Of a stretch of 64,000 nt of DNA, positions 42,384 to 50,580 are shown piece by piece. The stretch comes from Microbacterium ureisolvens (lineage in GTDB: Bacteria > Actinomycetota > Actinomycetes > Actinomycetales > Microbacteriaceae): assembly GCF_019511645.1 (NCBI RefSeq), contig NZ_JAEUAX010000007.1, positions 62,001-126,000 on the forward strand, read 5' to 3'. Position numbers and translations under genes: made by a program. Within the stretch, counting starts at the first letter, position 1. Each line of letters opens with the position of its first letter. Under the pieces are notes generated by a model. That model had not been told where the DNA came from and did not search any database. It saw only the letters and a program-made list of their open reading frames with translations.

Positions 42384-43028
42384 TTACTCGGCGGCAGCCT
42401 CCGCGGCGGCCTCCGAGGCCTCCGACTGCTCGGCGGCGGTCTCGGCGTCGGCCTCGGCGATCTCCTCCTCGGCGGCGAGGGCCGCGGCGGGGACGGCGAC
42501 GGCCACGACGAGCAGGTCGGGCTCGGCGACCAGCGCCGCGCCCCTCGGGAGCTTCAGGTCACCGGCGGTGATGTGGGTGCCCTCTTCGAGGCCCTCGACA
42601 TCGACCTCGATGTGCTCGGGGATGTGGGTGGCCTCGACCTCGAGCGACACGGTCTGCGCGTCGAGGTTGACGATCGTGCCAGCGACGGGCTCGCCCAGGA
42701 CGACGACGGGGACCTCGACCTGGATCTTCTCGCCCTTCTTCACGACGAGGAGGTCGATGTGCTCGACGATCTGGTGCACCGGGTCCTTCTGGACGTCCTT
42801 CACCAGCGTCAGCTGCGACGTGCCGTCGAGGTCGAGCTCGAGCACCGCGTTGGCGCGACGGATGAGCAGCGAGACCTGGTGGCCCGGGAGCGCGACGTGC
42901 ACCGGGTCGGTGCCGTGGCCGTAGATGACGGCGGGGATCTTGCCGGCGGCGCGGAGGCGGCGGGCGAAGCCCTTGCCGAAGTTCTCGCGGACCTCGGCCT
43001 GGACCTTGGTGTCGGGCTCGGTCGACAT
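42384..43028 (-). CDS. rplY: 50S ribosomal protein L25 / general stress protein Ctc
   Basis: 5S rRNA-binding L25 of the long CTC type, 214 aa. N-terminal L25 domain: RENFGKGFARRLRAAGKIPAVIYGHG; C-terminal TL5 beta domain with VEATHIPEHIEVDVEGLEEGTHI; the last 35 residues are an Ala/Glu-rich acidic tail. ATG at 43028 has AAGGAG 6 nt upstream. The leader appears long and structured (TAGACT hexamer at 43246-43251). Longer upstream frames are not part of the protein. Confidence 0.95.
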   Translation of the reverse strand: MSTEPDTKVQAEVRENFGKGFARRLRAAGKIPAVIYGHGTDPVHVALPGHQVSLLIRRANAVLELDLDGTSQLTLVKDVQKDPVHQIVEHIDLLVVKKGEKIQVEVPVVVLGEPVAGTIVNLDAQTVSLEVEATHIPEHIEVDVEGLEEGTHITAGDLKLPRGAALVAEPDLLVVAVAVPAAALAAEEEIAEADAETAAEQSEASEAAAEAAAE

Positions 43029-43307
43029 GGTGTTCTCCTTGCGGGCACGGGGCCCTTGTCTGCGGCGGCGCGAGGCCGTTCCGGATCGGCCTGCGCGGTG
43101 GCGGGCCCGGGTATTGGGGATGTCTTCGACTCGAACGCGCACGCGTGAGGAAAGCCCGGGGGCCGGCATCACCGCGTCGATCACGGATGCCGCAGCCCGC
43201 CGCGATCGACGGGCGCGAGGCATCCCTCGCCGAAGTTCGGACAAGAGTCTACCAGCGCCCCCGCTACGATGAGGAACGCACTGCTTCCCGCGCACACGGA
43301 GGACCCC
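43029..43307. promoter_or_regulatory. Divergent region with structured rplY leader
   Basis: The 279-nt gap holds TACGAT (43265-43270) for the forward microprotein, TAGACT (43246-43251, reverse) for rplY, and inverted repeats in the rplY leader: CGTCGATC/GATCGACG arms at about 43173-43210 and GCGAGG/CCTCGC at about 43215-43230. No gene is seen. Confidence 0.4.
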
Positions 43308-43430
43308 ATGGACTACGGCTTCGCAAGCCACGCTCTTCTCTGGCTCATCGGCGCCATGGCCGCCGTCGGCGCCCTGGGCACGGTGCTCGCGTTCTGGAGC
43401 CTCGGCCGACAGGGCTACCGCAAGGACTGA
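43308..43430 (+). CDS. 40-residue single-pass membrane protein
   Basis: Short frame of 40 aa beginning MDYGFASHALLWLIGAMAAV, one membrane helix (about residues 9-32) and a short basic tail ending GRQGYRKD. GGAGG at 43299-43303 precedes the ATG at good spacing and TACGAT (43265-43270) provides a -10. No family is known to me; the signals before it make it more than chance. Divergent from rplY, convergent with gntR. Confidence 0.6.
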   Translation: MDYGFASHALLWLIGAMAAVGALGTVLAFWSLGRQGYRKD

Positions 43431-43454
43431 GAGCCACCGCCCGGGTCTTGAGCG

Positions 43455-44192
43455 CTACCGCTCCCCGGGCACCCCGGCGAGGTCGTCCCCCACGGCCTCG
43501 TCCATCGCGGCGTCGGATTCGCTGACGATCCGCGTCATCGCCTCGAACGCGGCATCCGCTTCCCCGCTCGCGACCGCGAACGCAACGTCGCGGTGCCAGC
43601 GCACCGCATCGGGGTTCGCCTCGCGCGGCATGAGCGCGTGACGCGTGCGGCCCTCGAGCACCGCCTGCACCACCGAGCCCAGCACCCCGAGCATCGGGTT
43701 CCCGGAGGCGCTGAGCAGCGTGCGGTGGAACCGCACATCGGCCTCGAGGTAGCCGGCCTCCGCCGCCTGCTGGTCGTGACGCGCCATGCTCAGGGCCGCG
43801 GCGACGAGCTCCTGACGCTGGGCGTCGGTCGCGTGGGCGGCCGCCAGACGGGCCGCGAGCGGCTCGACCGCGCCGCGCAGCTCGCTCAGCTCGTGCAGCT
43901 GCCGAGCGCGTCCGGGCCCGTCGAGCCGCCAGGCGATGATCTCGGGGGCGTAGACGTTCCACTGCTCCACCGGCAGCACCTCGATACCCGCCTTCCGGCG
44001 CACCTGGACGAGCCCCAGCGACTCGAGGACCCTGACCGCCTCCCGCGCCGCGGAGCGGGAGGCGCCCGACGACTCGGCCAGCTCCGTGGTCAGCAGCCGC
44101 GAGCCGGCGGGATGTTCGCCGTGGACGATCGCGGCGCCGAGCCGCTCGACGAGCGCGTCGTGTACCGGGCTGCCGTGAGGTGTTTCGGCCAT
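43455..44192 (-). CDS. FadR-family GntR regulator of the gluconate locus
   Basis: 245 aa. N-terminal winged helix (ERLGAAIVHGEHPAGSRLLTTELAESSGASRSAAREAVRVLESLGLV), then an all-helical FCD effector domain from about residue 95 with metal-binding-type residues in EADVRFHRTLLSASGNPML and WHRDVAFAVASGE. It is divergent from gntP, and the intergenic region holds a palindrome with the GTNNNAC core bound by FadR-family repressors. Regulation by gluconate or 6-phosphogluconate is inferred. CACAAT lies 7 nt before the ATG. Confidence 0.88.
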   Translation of the reverse strand: MAETPHGSPVHDALVERLGAAIVHGEHPAGSRLLTTELAESSGASRSAAREAVRVLESLGLVQVRRKAGIEVLPVEQWNVYAPEIIAWRLDGPGRARQLHELSELRGAVEPLAARLAAAHATDAQRQELVAAALSMARHDQQAAEAGYLEADVRFHRTLLSASGNPMLGVLGSVVQAVLEGRTRHALMPREANPDAVRWHRDVAFAVASGEADAAFEAMTRIVSESDAAMDEAVGDDLAGVPGER

Positions 44193-44251
44193 GGTGCCGA
44201 TTGTGCCGCACGGCGGTCGTCTTGTCGGGCATTCGGCCGGTATGGGATTTT

Positions 44252-44264
44252 TATGTCATACATA
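44252..44264. promoter_or_regulatory. FadR-type operator TATGT-CAT-ACATA
   Basis: Five-bp arms TATGT/ACATA around CAT, containing the GTNNNAC core of FadR-family operators, abut the -35 element of gntP and lie between gntR and gntP. Confidence 0.6.
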
Positions 44265-44293
44265 TTGACAGAAATCGGCAATCACGTCAGACT
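44265..44293 (+). promoter_or_regulatory. gntP promoter: TTGACA-N17-CAGACT
   Basis: A consensus -35 TTGACA (44265-44270) and CAGACT (44288-44293) are 17 nt apart, upstream of the gluconate permease gene and directly adjoining the operator. Confidence 0.6.
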
Positions 44294-44342
44294 AAACCGC
44301 AACCCCGGGTCAAAGACCGACCCTTTTCGATCAAGGACGCTC

Positions 44343-45740
44343 ATGGATCTCTCCGGACTTCTCTCCTTGCCCACCGCCGTCGAGGTGACTCCCGTCGGCC
44401 CGCCGTGGCAGCTGCTCACCGCCGCCGTCATCGGCATCGCGATCATCGTGGTGCTGATCACCTGGCTGAAGGTGCACCCGTTCCTCGCCCTGATGCTGGG
44501 CGCCATCGCCACGGGGATCATCGCCGGGTTCGAGCCCGGCAAGACGATCGTGAGCTTCACGACGGGCTTCGGCACGACGATGGGCGGCGTCGGCATCCTC
44601 ATCGCCCTCGGCGCCATCTACGGCAAGCTGCTGGCCGATTCCGGCGGCGCCGACCGCATCGTCGACACCCTCGTGGCACGCGCCACACCCCGGAGCCTCC
44701 CCTGGATCATGGGGTTCATCGGCGCGATCATCGGCCTGCCGATGTTCTTCGAGGTCGGCCTCGTCCTGCTCGTGCCGGTCATCATCCTCGTCGCACGTCG
44801 CTCGGGCCTGCCGCTGATGAAGATCGCGATCCCGACGCTCGCCGGCCTGTCCGCGATGCACGGTCTCGTGCCGCCTCACCCCGGGCCGCTCGCTGCGATC
44901 GACATCCTGGGCGCCAACCTCGGCCTCACCCTCGCCCTCGGCGTTCTGGTCGCCATCCCTGCCGTGATCGTCGCCGGCCCCCTGTTCTCGGGTCTCGCCG
45001 CGCGGTGGGTGCGCGTTCCCGTGCCCGACCTGTTCGTCACCGCCGAGGACGAGGGCGAGCAGCAGACCCGGCGCCCGTCGTTCGCCGCGACGCTCGCGAG
45101 CATCCTGCTGCCCGTCGTCCTCATGCTCGCCCGCGCGATCGCCGACATCGTCGCGCCGGGCTCGACCGCTCCCGCGAAGGCGGTCATCGATTTCCTCGGA
45201 ACCCCCGCGGTCGCCCTGCTGATCGCCGTGATCGTGGGCTTCTTCGTGCTCGGCGGCGGAGCCGGGTTCGGCCGCGCCGAGATCGCGAAGTCGGTGGGCT
45301 CCTCGCTCGGCCCGATCGCCGGCATCCTGCTCATCGTCGGCGCCGGCGGCGGGTTCAAGCAGGTGCTCGTCGACACCGGGATCGGCGACGTGATCGCGAA
45401 CCTCATCGCCGAGTCGGGGTTGTCGATCCTGTTCCTCGCGTGGCTCGTGGCCGCCGTGATCCGCGTCGCCACCGGATCAGCCACCGTCGCCACGATCACC
45501 GCGGCCGGCATCCTCCAGCCGCTCACCGAGGGCCTCGACCCGGCCATGTCGGCACTGCTGGTGCTCGCCATCGGCTCGGGATCGGTCTTCCTCTCACACG
45601 TCAACGACGCGGGCTTCTGGCTCATCAAGGAGTACTTCGGTCTCAGCATCCCGCAGACTCTCAAGAGCTGGACGGTTCTCGAGTGCCTCATCTCGGTCGT
45701 CGGCCTGTTGGGCGTGCTCGTCATCGGGGTGTTCGTATGA
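44343..45740 (+). CDS. Gluconate:H+ symporter, GntP family
   Basis: 465 aa membrane transporter with 12-14 helices. Family blocks: LITWLKVHPFLALMLGAIATGI, GFGTTMGGVGILIALGAIYGKLLADSGGADRI, LPMFFEVGLVLLVPVI, GLVPPHPGPLAAI and ATGSATVATITAAGI. ATG at 44343 has AAGGA 5 nt upstream. The next genes, gluconokinase and 6-phosphogluconate dehydrogenase, define the substrate as gluconate. A longer frame upstream is antisense to gntR and not real. Confidence 0.93.
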   Translation: MDLSGLLSLPTAVEVTPVGPPWQLLTAAVIGIAIIVVLITWLKVHPFLALMLGAIATGIIAGFEPGKTIVSFTTGFGTTMGGVGILIALGAIYGKLLADSGGADRIVDTLVARATPRSLPWIMGFIGAIIGLPMFFEVGLVLLVPVIILVARRSGLPLMKIAIPTLAGLSAMHGLVPPHPGPLAAIDILGANLGLTLALGVLVAIPAVIVAGPLFSGLAARWVRVPVPDLFVTAEDEGEQQTRRPSFAATLASILLPVVLMLARAIADIVAPGSTAPAKAVIDFLGTPAVALLIAVIVGFFVLGGGAGFGRAEIAKSVGSSLGPIAGILLIVGAGGGFKQVLVDTGIGDVIANLIAESGLSILFLAWLVAAVIRVATGSATVATITAAGILQPLTEGLDPAMSALLVLAIGSGSVFLSHVNDAGFWLIKEYFGLSIPQTLKSWTVLECLISVVGLLGVLVIGVFV

Positions 45741-45760
45741 GCGAGCAGAAAGGAGCACGG

Positions 45761-46273
45761 ATGCTGTCGACCCCGCCGGTCCTGGTGCTGATGGGCCCGT
45801 CCGGAACCGGCAAGTCGACCGTGGGGGCCATGCTCTCCGGCAGGCTGGGATGGCCGTTCCAGGAGGGCGACGACCTGCACCCCGCCGAGAACGTCGACAA
45901 GATGCGGCGCGGCCATGCGCTGACCGACGAGGACCGGATCCCGTGGCTCGAGCTCGTGGCCGCATGGATCGACGAGCGGCGCGCGGCGGGCGAACCCGGG
46001 ATCATCACGTGCTCGGCCCTCAAGCGCAGCTACCGCGACATCCTCCGCCGCGACAACGTCACTTTCGTGAACTTCACAGGAGACGCCGCGGTCGTGCGCG
46101 ATCGCATGATGCGACGGCAGGGGCATTTCATGCCCCCGGCCCTGCTCGACTCGCAGTTCGCGACGCTCGAGCCGCCCGGCTCCGACGAGCAGGCGATCGA
46201 CGTCGACATCGCGCTCGCCCCCGAGGAGCAGGCGGCGCTCGTCGCATCGGCGCTCCGACTCGAAGGTTCGTGA
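45761..46273 (+). CDS. gntK: Gluconokinase
   Basis: Phosphorylates gluconate to 6-phosphogluconate. 170 aa, the usual size. Walker A is LMGPSGTGKSTVGAML, followed by FQEGDDLHPAENVDKMRRG, TCSALKRSYRDILR and HFMPPALLDSQFATLE. The ATG at 45761 has AAAGGAG 5 nt before it; an in-frame ATG at 45737 overlaps the permease stop (ATGA) and would add eight residues, so coupled translation from there is possible too. Confidence 0.94.
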   Translation: MLSTPPVLVLMGPSGTGKSTVGAMLSGRLGWPFQEGDDLHPAENVDKMRRGHALTDEDRIPWLELVAAWIDERRAAGEPGIITCSALKRSYRDILRRDNVTFVNFTGDAAVVRDRMMRRQGHFMPPALLDSQFATLEPPGSDEQAIDVDIALAPEEQAALVASALRLEGS

Positions 46274-46387
46274 CGCTCTCGCGGAGACCGACAACCCTCC
46301 CGGGCTAGGCTCGTCACGTCAGCCACGAGCCGCGACACCCCGACCCGCTCACAACCGGCCCTGCCGCCGCGTGAGAACTCGGCCATG

Positions 46388-46400
46388 CCGTGTAACACGG
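46388..46400. promoter_or_regulatory. Palindrome CCGTGT-A-ACACGG at the gnd -35 region
   Basis: Perfect 6-bp arms around one A; its TGTAAC lies 17 nt before the TAGGCT hexamer (46414-46419), so a protein bound here would cover the -35 element of gnd. Confidence 0.5.
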
Positions 46401-46413
46401 ACGCGCCAGACTT

Positions 46414-46419
46414 TAGGCT
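46414..46419 (+). promoter_or_regulatory. -10 hexamer TAGGCT of gnd
   Basis: TAGGCT lies 29 nt before the gnd GTG and 17 nt after the palindrome's TGTAAC; the transcript would have a leader of about 23 nt carrying AGGAG. Otherwise the 46274-46448 gap shows nothing. Confidence 0.5.
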
Positions 46420-46448
46420 GAAAAGACGACTTAACCCCAGGAGTGCGT

Positions 46449-48050
46449 GTGTCTTCCAACGACCTTTCCGTCAACTCGAGCCGGACCGACATCTCGACGG
46501 ATCAGGACCAGGCGCCCGACGAGGCGACGCAGGCGCACGAGGCCGCGCCGGCGCCCGAGGATGTCGCCCGGCCCACCCCGGAGCCCGAGGGACCGCGGGC
46601 GACGGCGGTCGCCACCGCGAACATCGGCGTGGTCGGCCTCGCGGTGATGGGGTCCAACCTCGCACGCAACCTGGCCAGCCGCGAGGGCAACACCGTCGCG
46701 GTGTACAACCGCAGCCGGTCCAAGACCGACGAGCTGACCGAGGCGCACCCCGAGGCCGAGTTCGTGCCGGCGTTCTCGTACGAGGAGTTCGCGGCGTCAC
46801 TGCAGAAGCCGCGCGCCGCGATCATCATGGTCAAGGCCGGACGCCCCACCGACGCGGTCATCGACTCGCTGGTCGAGGTCTTCGAGCCCGGCGACATCAT
46901 CGTCGACGGCGGCAACGCGCTGTTCACCGACACCATCCGCCGCGAGAAGGCGGTGCGTGAGACGGGCATCAACTTCGTCGGCGCCGGCATCTCCGGCGGC
47001 GAGGAGGGTGCGCTCAACGGCCCGTCGATCATGCCGGGCGGCTCGGACGAGTCGTGGGTGACCCTCGGCCCGATCCTCAAGTCGATCGCTGCGATCGCCG
47101 AGGGCGAGCCGTGCGTCACGCACGTCGGCCACGACGGCGCCGGTCACTTCGTGAAGATGGTGCACAACGGCATCGAGTACGCCGACATGCAGCTCATCGC
47201 CGAGGCCTACGACCTGATCCGCCGCGGCACCGGCAAGACCCCCGCCGAGATCGCCGAGGTCTTCGCCGAGTGGAACCGCGGCGAGCTCGAGTCGTACCTG
47301 ATCGAGATCACCGCCGAGGTGCTGCGCCAGGTCGACGCCGAGACGGGCAAGCCGCTCGTCGACGTCATCCTCGACCAGGCGGGCGCCAAGGGCACCGGCG
47401 CCTGGACCGTGCAGACCGCGCTGTCGCTCGGCGTGCCCGTCTCCGGCATCGCCGAGGCCACCTTCGCCCGCTCGCTGTCCAGCCACCCCGAGCAGCGCGC
47501 GGTCTCCCGCGACCTGCCCGGCCCCGACGAGGGCCTCAAGGTCGACGACGCCGACGCGTTCATCGAGGACGTGCGCCTCGCACTGTACGCGTCGAAGATC
47601 GTCGCCTACTCGCAGGGCTTCGACGAGATCCGCGCCGGCGCGGCCGAGTACGACTGGACCATCGACCTCGGCGCCGTGTCGAAGATCTGGCGCGCCGGCT
47701 GCATCATCCGCGCGCAGTTCCTCAACCGCATCGCCGACGCCTATGACGCGCAGCCCGAGCTGCCCGTGCTGCTCACCGCGCCGTACTTCGTCGAGGCGCT
47801 CGGCCGCGCCCAGGGTGCGTGGCGCCGCATCGTGTCGGCCGCCGCAGGCGCGGGGATCCCCGCTCCGGCGTTCTCGTCGTCGCTGTCGTACTACGACGGC
47901 CTGCGCGCCGAACGCCTGCCCGCCGCCCTCATCCAGGGCCAGCGCGACTTCTTCGGCGCCCACACCTACAAGCGCATCGACAAGGAAGGCACCTTCCACA
48001 CGCTGTGGTCGGGCGACCGCACCGAGATCGAAGCCGAAGACACGCACTGA
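46449..48050 (+). CDS. gnd: NADP-dependent 6-phosphogluconate dehydrogenase with N-terminal extension
   Basis: Oxidative decarboxylation of 6-phosphogluconate to ribulose 5-phosphate. 533 aa. The Rossmann motif GVVGLAVMGSNLARNLA begins near residue 56, preceded by an acidic Ser/Asp/Glu/Pro-rich disordered extension not usual for Gnd. NRSRSKT indicates NADP preference; catalytic region GGEEGALNGPSIMPGG, HDGAGHFVKMVHNGIEY and C-terminal AQRDFFGAHTYKRID are intact. GTG at 46449 has AGGAG 5 nt before it; no start codon lies between the extension and the Rossmann fold. Third gene of the gluconate route, with its own promoter. Confidence 0.95.
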   Translation: MSSNDLSVNSSRTDISTDQDQAPDEATQAHEAAPAPEDVARPTPEPEGPRATAVATANIGVVGLAVMGSNLARNLASREGNTVAVYNRSRSKTDELTEAHPEAEFVPAFSYEEFAASLQKPRAAIIMVKAGRPTDAVIDSLVEVFEPGDIIVDGGNALFTDTIRREKAVRETGINFVGAGISGGEEGALNGPSIMPGGSDESWVTLGPILKSIAAIAEGEPCVTHVGHDGAGHFVKMVHNGIEYADMQLIAEAYDLIRRGTGKTPAEIAEVFAEWNRGELESYLIEITAEVLRQVDAETGKPLVDVILDQAGAKGTGAWTVQTALSLGVPVSGIAEATFARSLSSHPEQRAVSRDLPGPDEGLKVDDADAFIEDVRLALYASKIVAYSQGFDEIRAGAAEYDWTIDLGAVSKIWRAGCIIRAQFLNRIADAYDAQPELPVLLTAPYFVEALGRAQGAWRRIVSAAAGAGIPAPAFSSSLSYYDGLRAERLPAALIQGQRDFFGAHTYKRIDKEGTFHTLWSGDRTEIEAEDTH

Positions 48051-48067
48051 CGCATCGAGCCCACGCT

Positions 48068-48104
48068 CCGAGGGCGGATCCCCCTGGTGGGGATCCGCCC
48101 TCGG
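48068..48104 (+). terminator. Strong terminator of gnd
   Basis: CCGAGGGCGGATCCCC (48068-48083) pairs perfectly with GGGGATCCGCCCTCGG (48089-48104) around CTGGT, soon after the gnd stop and before the convergent oxidase gene. Confidence 0.9.
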
Positions 48105-48130
48105 CGTCTGGCCCGGCCGCGGCCCCGGCG

Positions 48131-49474
48131 TCAGCCGGCCTGGCCGTTCGGGCCCGGCTTGACGTTGTGGTTTCGGCAGAACACGTTTCCGGGGTCCCAC
48201 TCGCGCTTGACCGCCGCGAGACGGGCCATGGTCGCGGGCGGGTACATCCGATCGGCGAACGACGCCTCGGTCGACACGCTGAAGTTGCCGTACACGCCGG
48301 AGCCTTCCGCTTCGATGGCGTCCCATTCGGCGACGACCTGAGCCCGGGTCCGGTCGTCGAGCATGCCGGGCACGTCGAACGCGCCGGCCATGGCGAACCA
48401 CGTCGCATCACGCGCCGGGAATGCCGAGTCGTCCTGCGCGACATCGCCATACGCGCCGCCCAGCGAGCGCAGGAAGGCGACGGATGCCGGATGCTGCTCG
48501 CGGAACGACACGAGGCGCTCGATGGTGTCGTCGTCGAGGACCGGCAGCAGCGTGTTGCCGCCGACGAACCCCGGCATCGGCTGCTCGGGGTCGAACTCAG
48601 GAGCTTCGAGGAGGACGTCGGGGTAGTCCTGCACCCCGAACTCGCGTTCCGTGACCCCGGGCGCATCCGCGAGCGGCGCCAGCGCGCGACGCGCGGCCTC
48701 CTCGTCGGTGCCGATCCACACCGCTGTGATGGAGGCGCCCGCCGGCGCGTTCGGGTCCATCGCGGGAACGTCCATGTAGGTGACCGTGAGTTCGCGGGGA
48801 GCATCGGCCATCACGTCTCGCAGCATGCGGATGATCGGGCGCGCGTCGCCGTCGATCCCGAACACCGCGTGCACGACCCCGTCGAGCGGGTGCGCCTCGA
48901 AGTCGAACCGGGTGACGACGCCGAAGTTGCCCCCGCCGCCGCGGAGCGCCCACAGCAGCTCGGGGTGCGAGGCATCCGTCGCCTCCACAACGTCGCCGCG
49001 GGCGGTGACCAACTGCGCGCCCACGAGCTGGTCGCAGGCGAGGCCCCAGGCTCGCACCATCCAGCCGATGCCGCCGCCGAGGGTGAGCCCGCCGACGCCG
49101 ACCGACGCGGTGTCGCCCGAGCTGATGCCCAGGCCGCGTTCGGCCAGGACGCGTGCGACGGAGCCCCACTGCCCTCCGCCGCCGACGCGCACTCGGGTGC
49201 CGTCGATCTCGATGTCGTCGAGAGCGGAGATGTCGAGCGTGAGGCCGCCGGGCACCCCGCCCCAGGCGCTGTGGCCACCGCAGCGGATCATGATGTCGAG
49301 CCTCTCGGCCGAGGCGTAGCGGAGTGCGCCGCGCACGTCGTCGACGGTGGCGGCACGGATGACGGCGGCAGGCGAGCCGATGCCGGAGTGGAAGCGGCGG
49401 GCCGATTCCCATTCGGAATCGCCCGGACGGATGACGGTGCCGACGGAGCCGGCGCTGAAGTCGTCGTTGCTCAT
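48131..49474 (-). CDS. FAD-linked oxidase, BBE/6-hydroxynicotine oxidase type
   Basis: 447 aa flavoprotein. PCMH-type FAD domain with the histidine for covalent FAD in IMIRCGGHSAWGG, GGGGQWGSVARVL, TLGGGIGWMVRAWGLACDQ and LRGGGGNFGVVTRFDF. A C-terminal berberine-bridge element (WDPGNVFCRNHNVKPG) is present. The second covalent Cys found in bicovalent members is replaced by W/M in GGIGWMVRAWG, so single attachment is likely. Substrate unknown. ATG at 49474 is leaderless with TAGCGT 7 nt upstream; the ATG at 49504 is in the same frame but precedes the promoter. Confidence 0.9.
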   Translation of the reverse strand: MSNDDFSAGSVGTVIRPGDSEWESARRFHSGIGSPAAVIRAATVDDVRGALRYASAERLDIMIRCGGHSAWGGVPGGLTLDISALDDIEIDGTRVRVGGGGQWGSVARVLAERGLGISSGDTASVGVGGLTLGGGIGWMVRAWGLACDQLVGAQLVTARGDVVEATDASHPELLWALRGGGGNFGVVTRFDFEAHPLDGVVHAVFGIDGDARPIIRMLRDVMADAPRELTVTYMDVPAMDPNAPAGASITAVWIGTDEEAARRALAPLADAPGVTEREFGVQDYPDVLLEAPEFDPEQPMPGFVGGNTLLPVLDDDTIERLVSFREQHPASVAFLRSLGGAYGDVAQDDSAFPARDATWFAMAGAFDVPGMLDDRTRAQVVAEWDAIEAEGSGVYGNFSVSTEASFADRMYPPATMARLAAVKREWDPGNVFCRNHNVKPGPNGQAG

Positions 49475-49481
49475 GACGGCC

Positions 49482-49487
49482 ACGCTA
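49482..49487 (-). promoter_or_regulatory. -10 hexamer TAGCGT, leaderless BBE-type oxidase gene
   Basis: TAGCGT lies 7 nt before the ATG at 49474. Confidence 0.6.
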
Positions 49488-49563
49488 GGGGGCATCGCCG
49501 ACATCGACCAGGGTGTTCGCCCTCAGCGGGGCAGCCTCGCCGCGGTACGTCGCCGGACGGGCG

Positions 49564-49569
49564 TAGGCT
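49564..49569 (+). promoter_or_regulatory. -10 hexamer TAGGCT, leaderless SDR gene
   Basis: TAGGCT lies 7 nt before the GTG at 49577. Confidence 0.6.
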
Positions 49570-49576
49570 CGCGAGG

Positions 49577-50566
49577 GTGACGAGCATCCTCTACATCGGC
49601 GGTACCGGAACCATCAGCGCGGCGTGCGTGCGCCGCTCGGTCGCCCTCGGGCACGACGTCGCGGTCCTGAACCGCGGCAGCGCCCGGCGGCCGCTCCCGC
49701 CGGAGGTGGAGCTCATCGAGGCCGACATCCGCAATCCTGCTGCCGTCGGCGCCGCCATCGGCGACCGTCGGTTCGATGTGGTCGCGGAGTTCCTCGCGTT
49801 CACTCCCGAGCACATCGCGAGCGACCTCGATCTCTTCGAGGGCCGCACCGGCCAGTACGTCTTCATCAGCTCGGCATCGGCGTACGAGAAGCCGCCGCGC
49901 CGCCTTCCGGTAACGGAGTCCACCCCCCTGCGCAACCCGTTCTGGCAGTACTCGCGCGACAAGATCGCCTGCGAAGACGTGCTGGTCGCGGCCCACCGCG
50001 AGCGCGGTCTGCCGGTCACGATCATCCGCCCCTCGCACACCTACGACGAACGGCTGCTGCCGACCATGGGCCACTGGAACGACATCGCCCGCATGCGCGC
50101 GGGGCGCCCGGTGATCGTCCACGGCGACGGCACGAGCCTGTGGACGATCACGCACGCCGACGACTTCGCAGTCGCCTTCACAGGCCTGCTGGGCAACCCG
50201 GCCGCGATCGGCGAGGCCTTCACCATCACCGGTACGCACGCACCCACGTGGAACCAGATCTACGGCTGGCTGGCCGACGCCGCGGGCGTCGCCTCCCCCG
50301 ACCTGGTGCACGTTGCGTCCGACACCATCGCCGCGTTCGATCCCGAGCTCGGTCCGGGCCTGATCGGCGACAAGGCGCATTCGATGGTGTTCGACGTGTC
50401 GAAGGTGACGCAGCTCGTGCCCGAGTTCCGCACCACGGTGACGTTCGACGAGGGCGCGCGCCGAATCCTGGCGTACTACGACGCCCACCCCGAGGCCCAG
50501 GAGATCGACGAGGGCCGCGATGCGGTCTTCGATCGCATCGCGGCCCATGCCCGCTCGGCGGGCTGA
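49577..50566 (+). CDS. NAD-dependent epimerase/dehydratase, extended SDR
   Basis: 329 aa. The nucleotide-binding motif is YIGGTGTISAACVRRSVALGH; EADIRN and FISSASAY follow, with the catalytic YSRDK (Tyr and Lys) near residue 123. The C-terminal region has GDGTSLWTITHADDFAVAF. Extended SDR proteins of this type act on nucleotide sugars or as RNA-binding CSP41-like proteins; the substrate is unknown. Leaderless GTG; a much longer frame upstream runs antisense to the oxidase gene and is not real. Divergent from that gene and convergent with the ABC genes. Confidence 0.87.
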   Translation: MTSILYIGGTGTISAACVRRSVALGHDVAVLNRGSARRPLPPEVELIEADIRNPAAVGAAIGDRRFDVVAEFLAFTPEHIASDLDLFEGRTGQYVFISSASAYEKPPRRLPVTESTPLRNPFWQYSRDKIACEDVLVAAHRERGLPVTIIRPSHTYDERLLPTMGHWNDIARMRAGRPVIVHGDGTSLWTITHADDFAVAFTGLLGNPAAIGEAFTITGTHAPTWNQIYGWLADAAGVASPDLVHVASDTIAAFDPELGPGLIGDKAHSMVFDVSKVTQLVPEFRTTVTFDEGARRILAYYDAHPEAQEIDEGRDAVFDRIAAHARSAG

Positions 50567-50580
50567 TCGGACGAGCAGGC

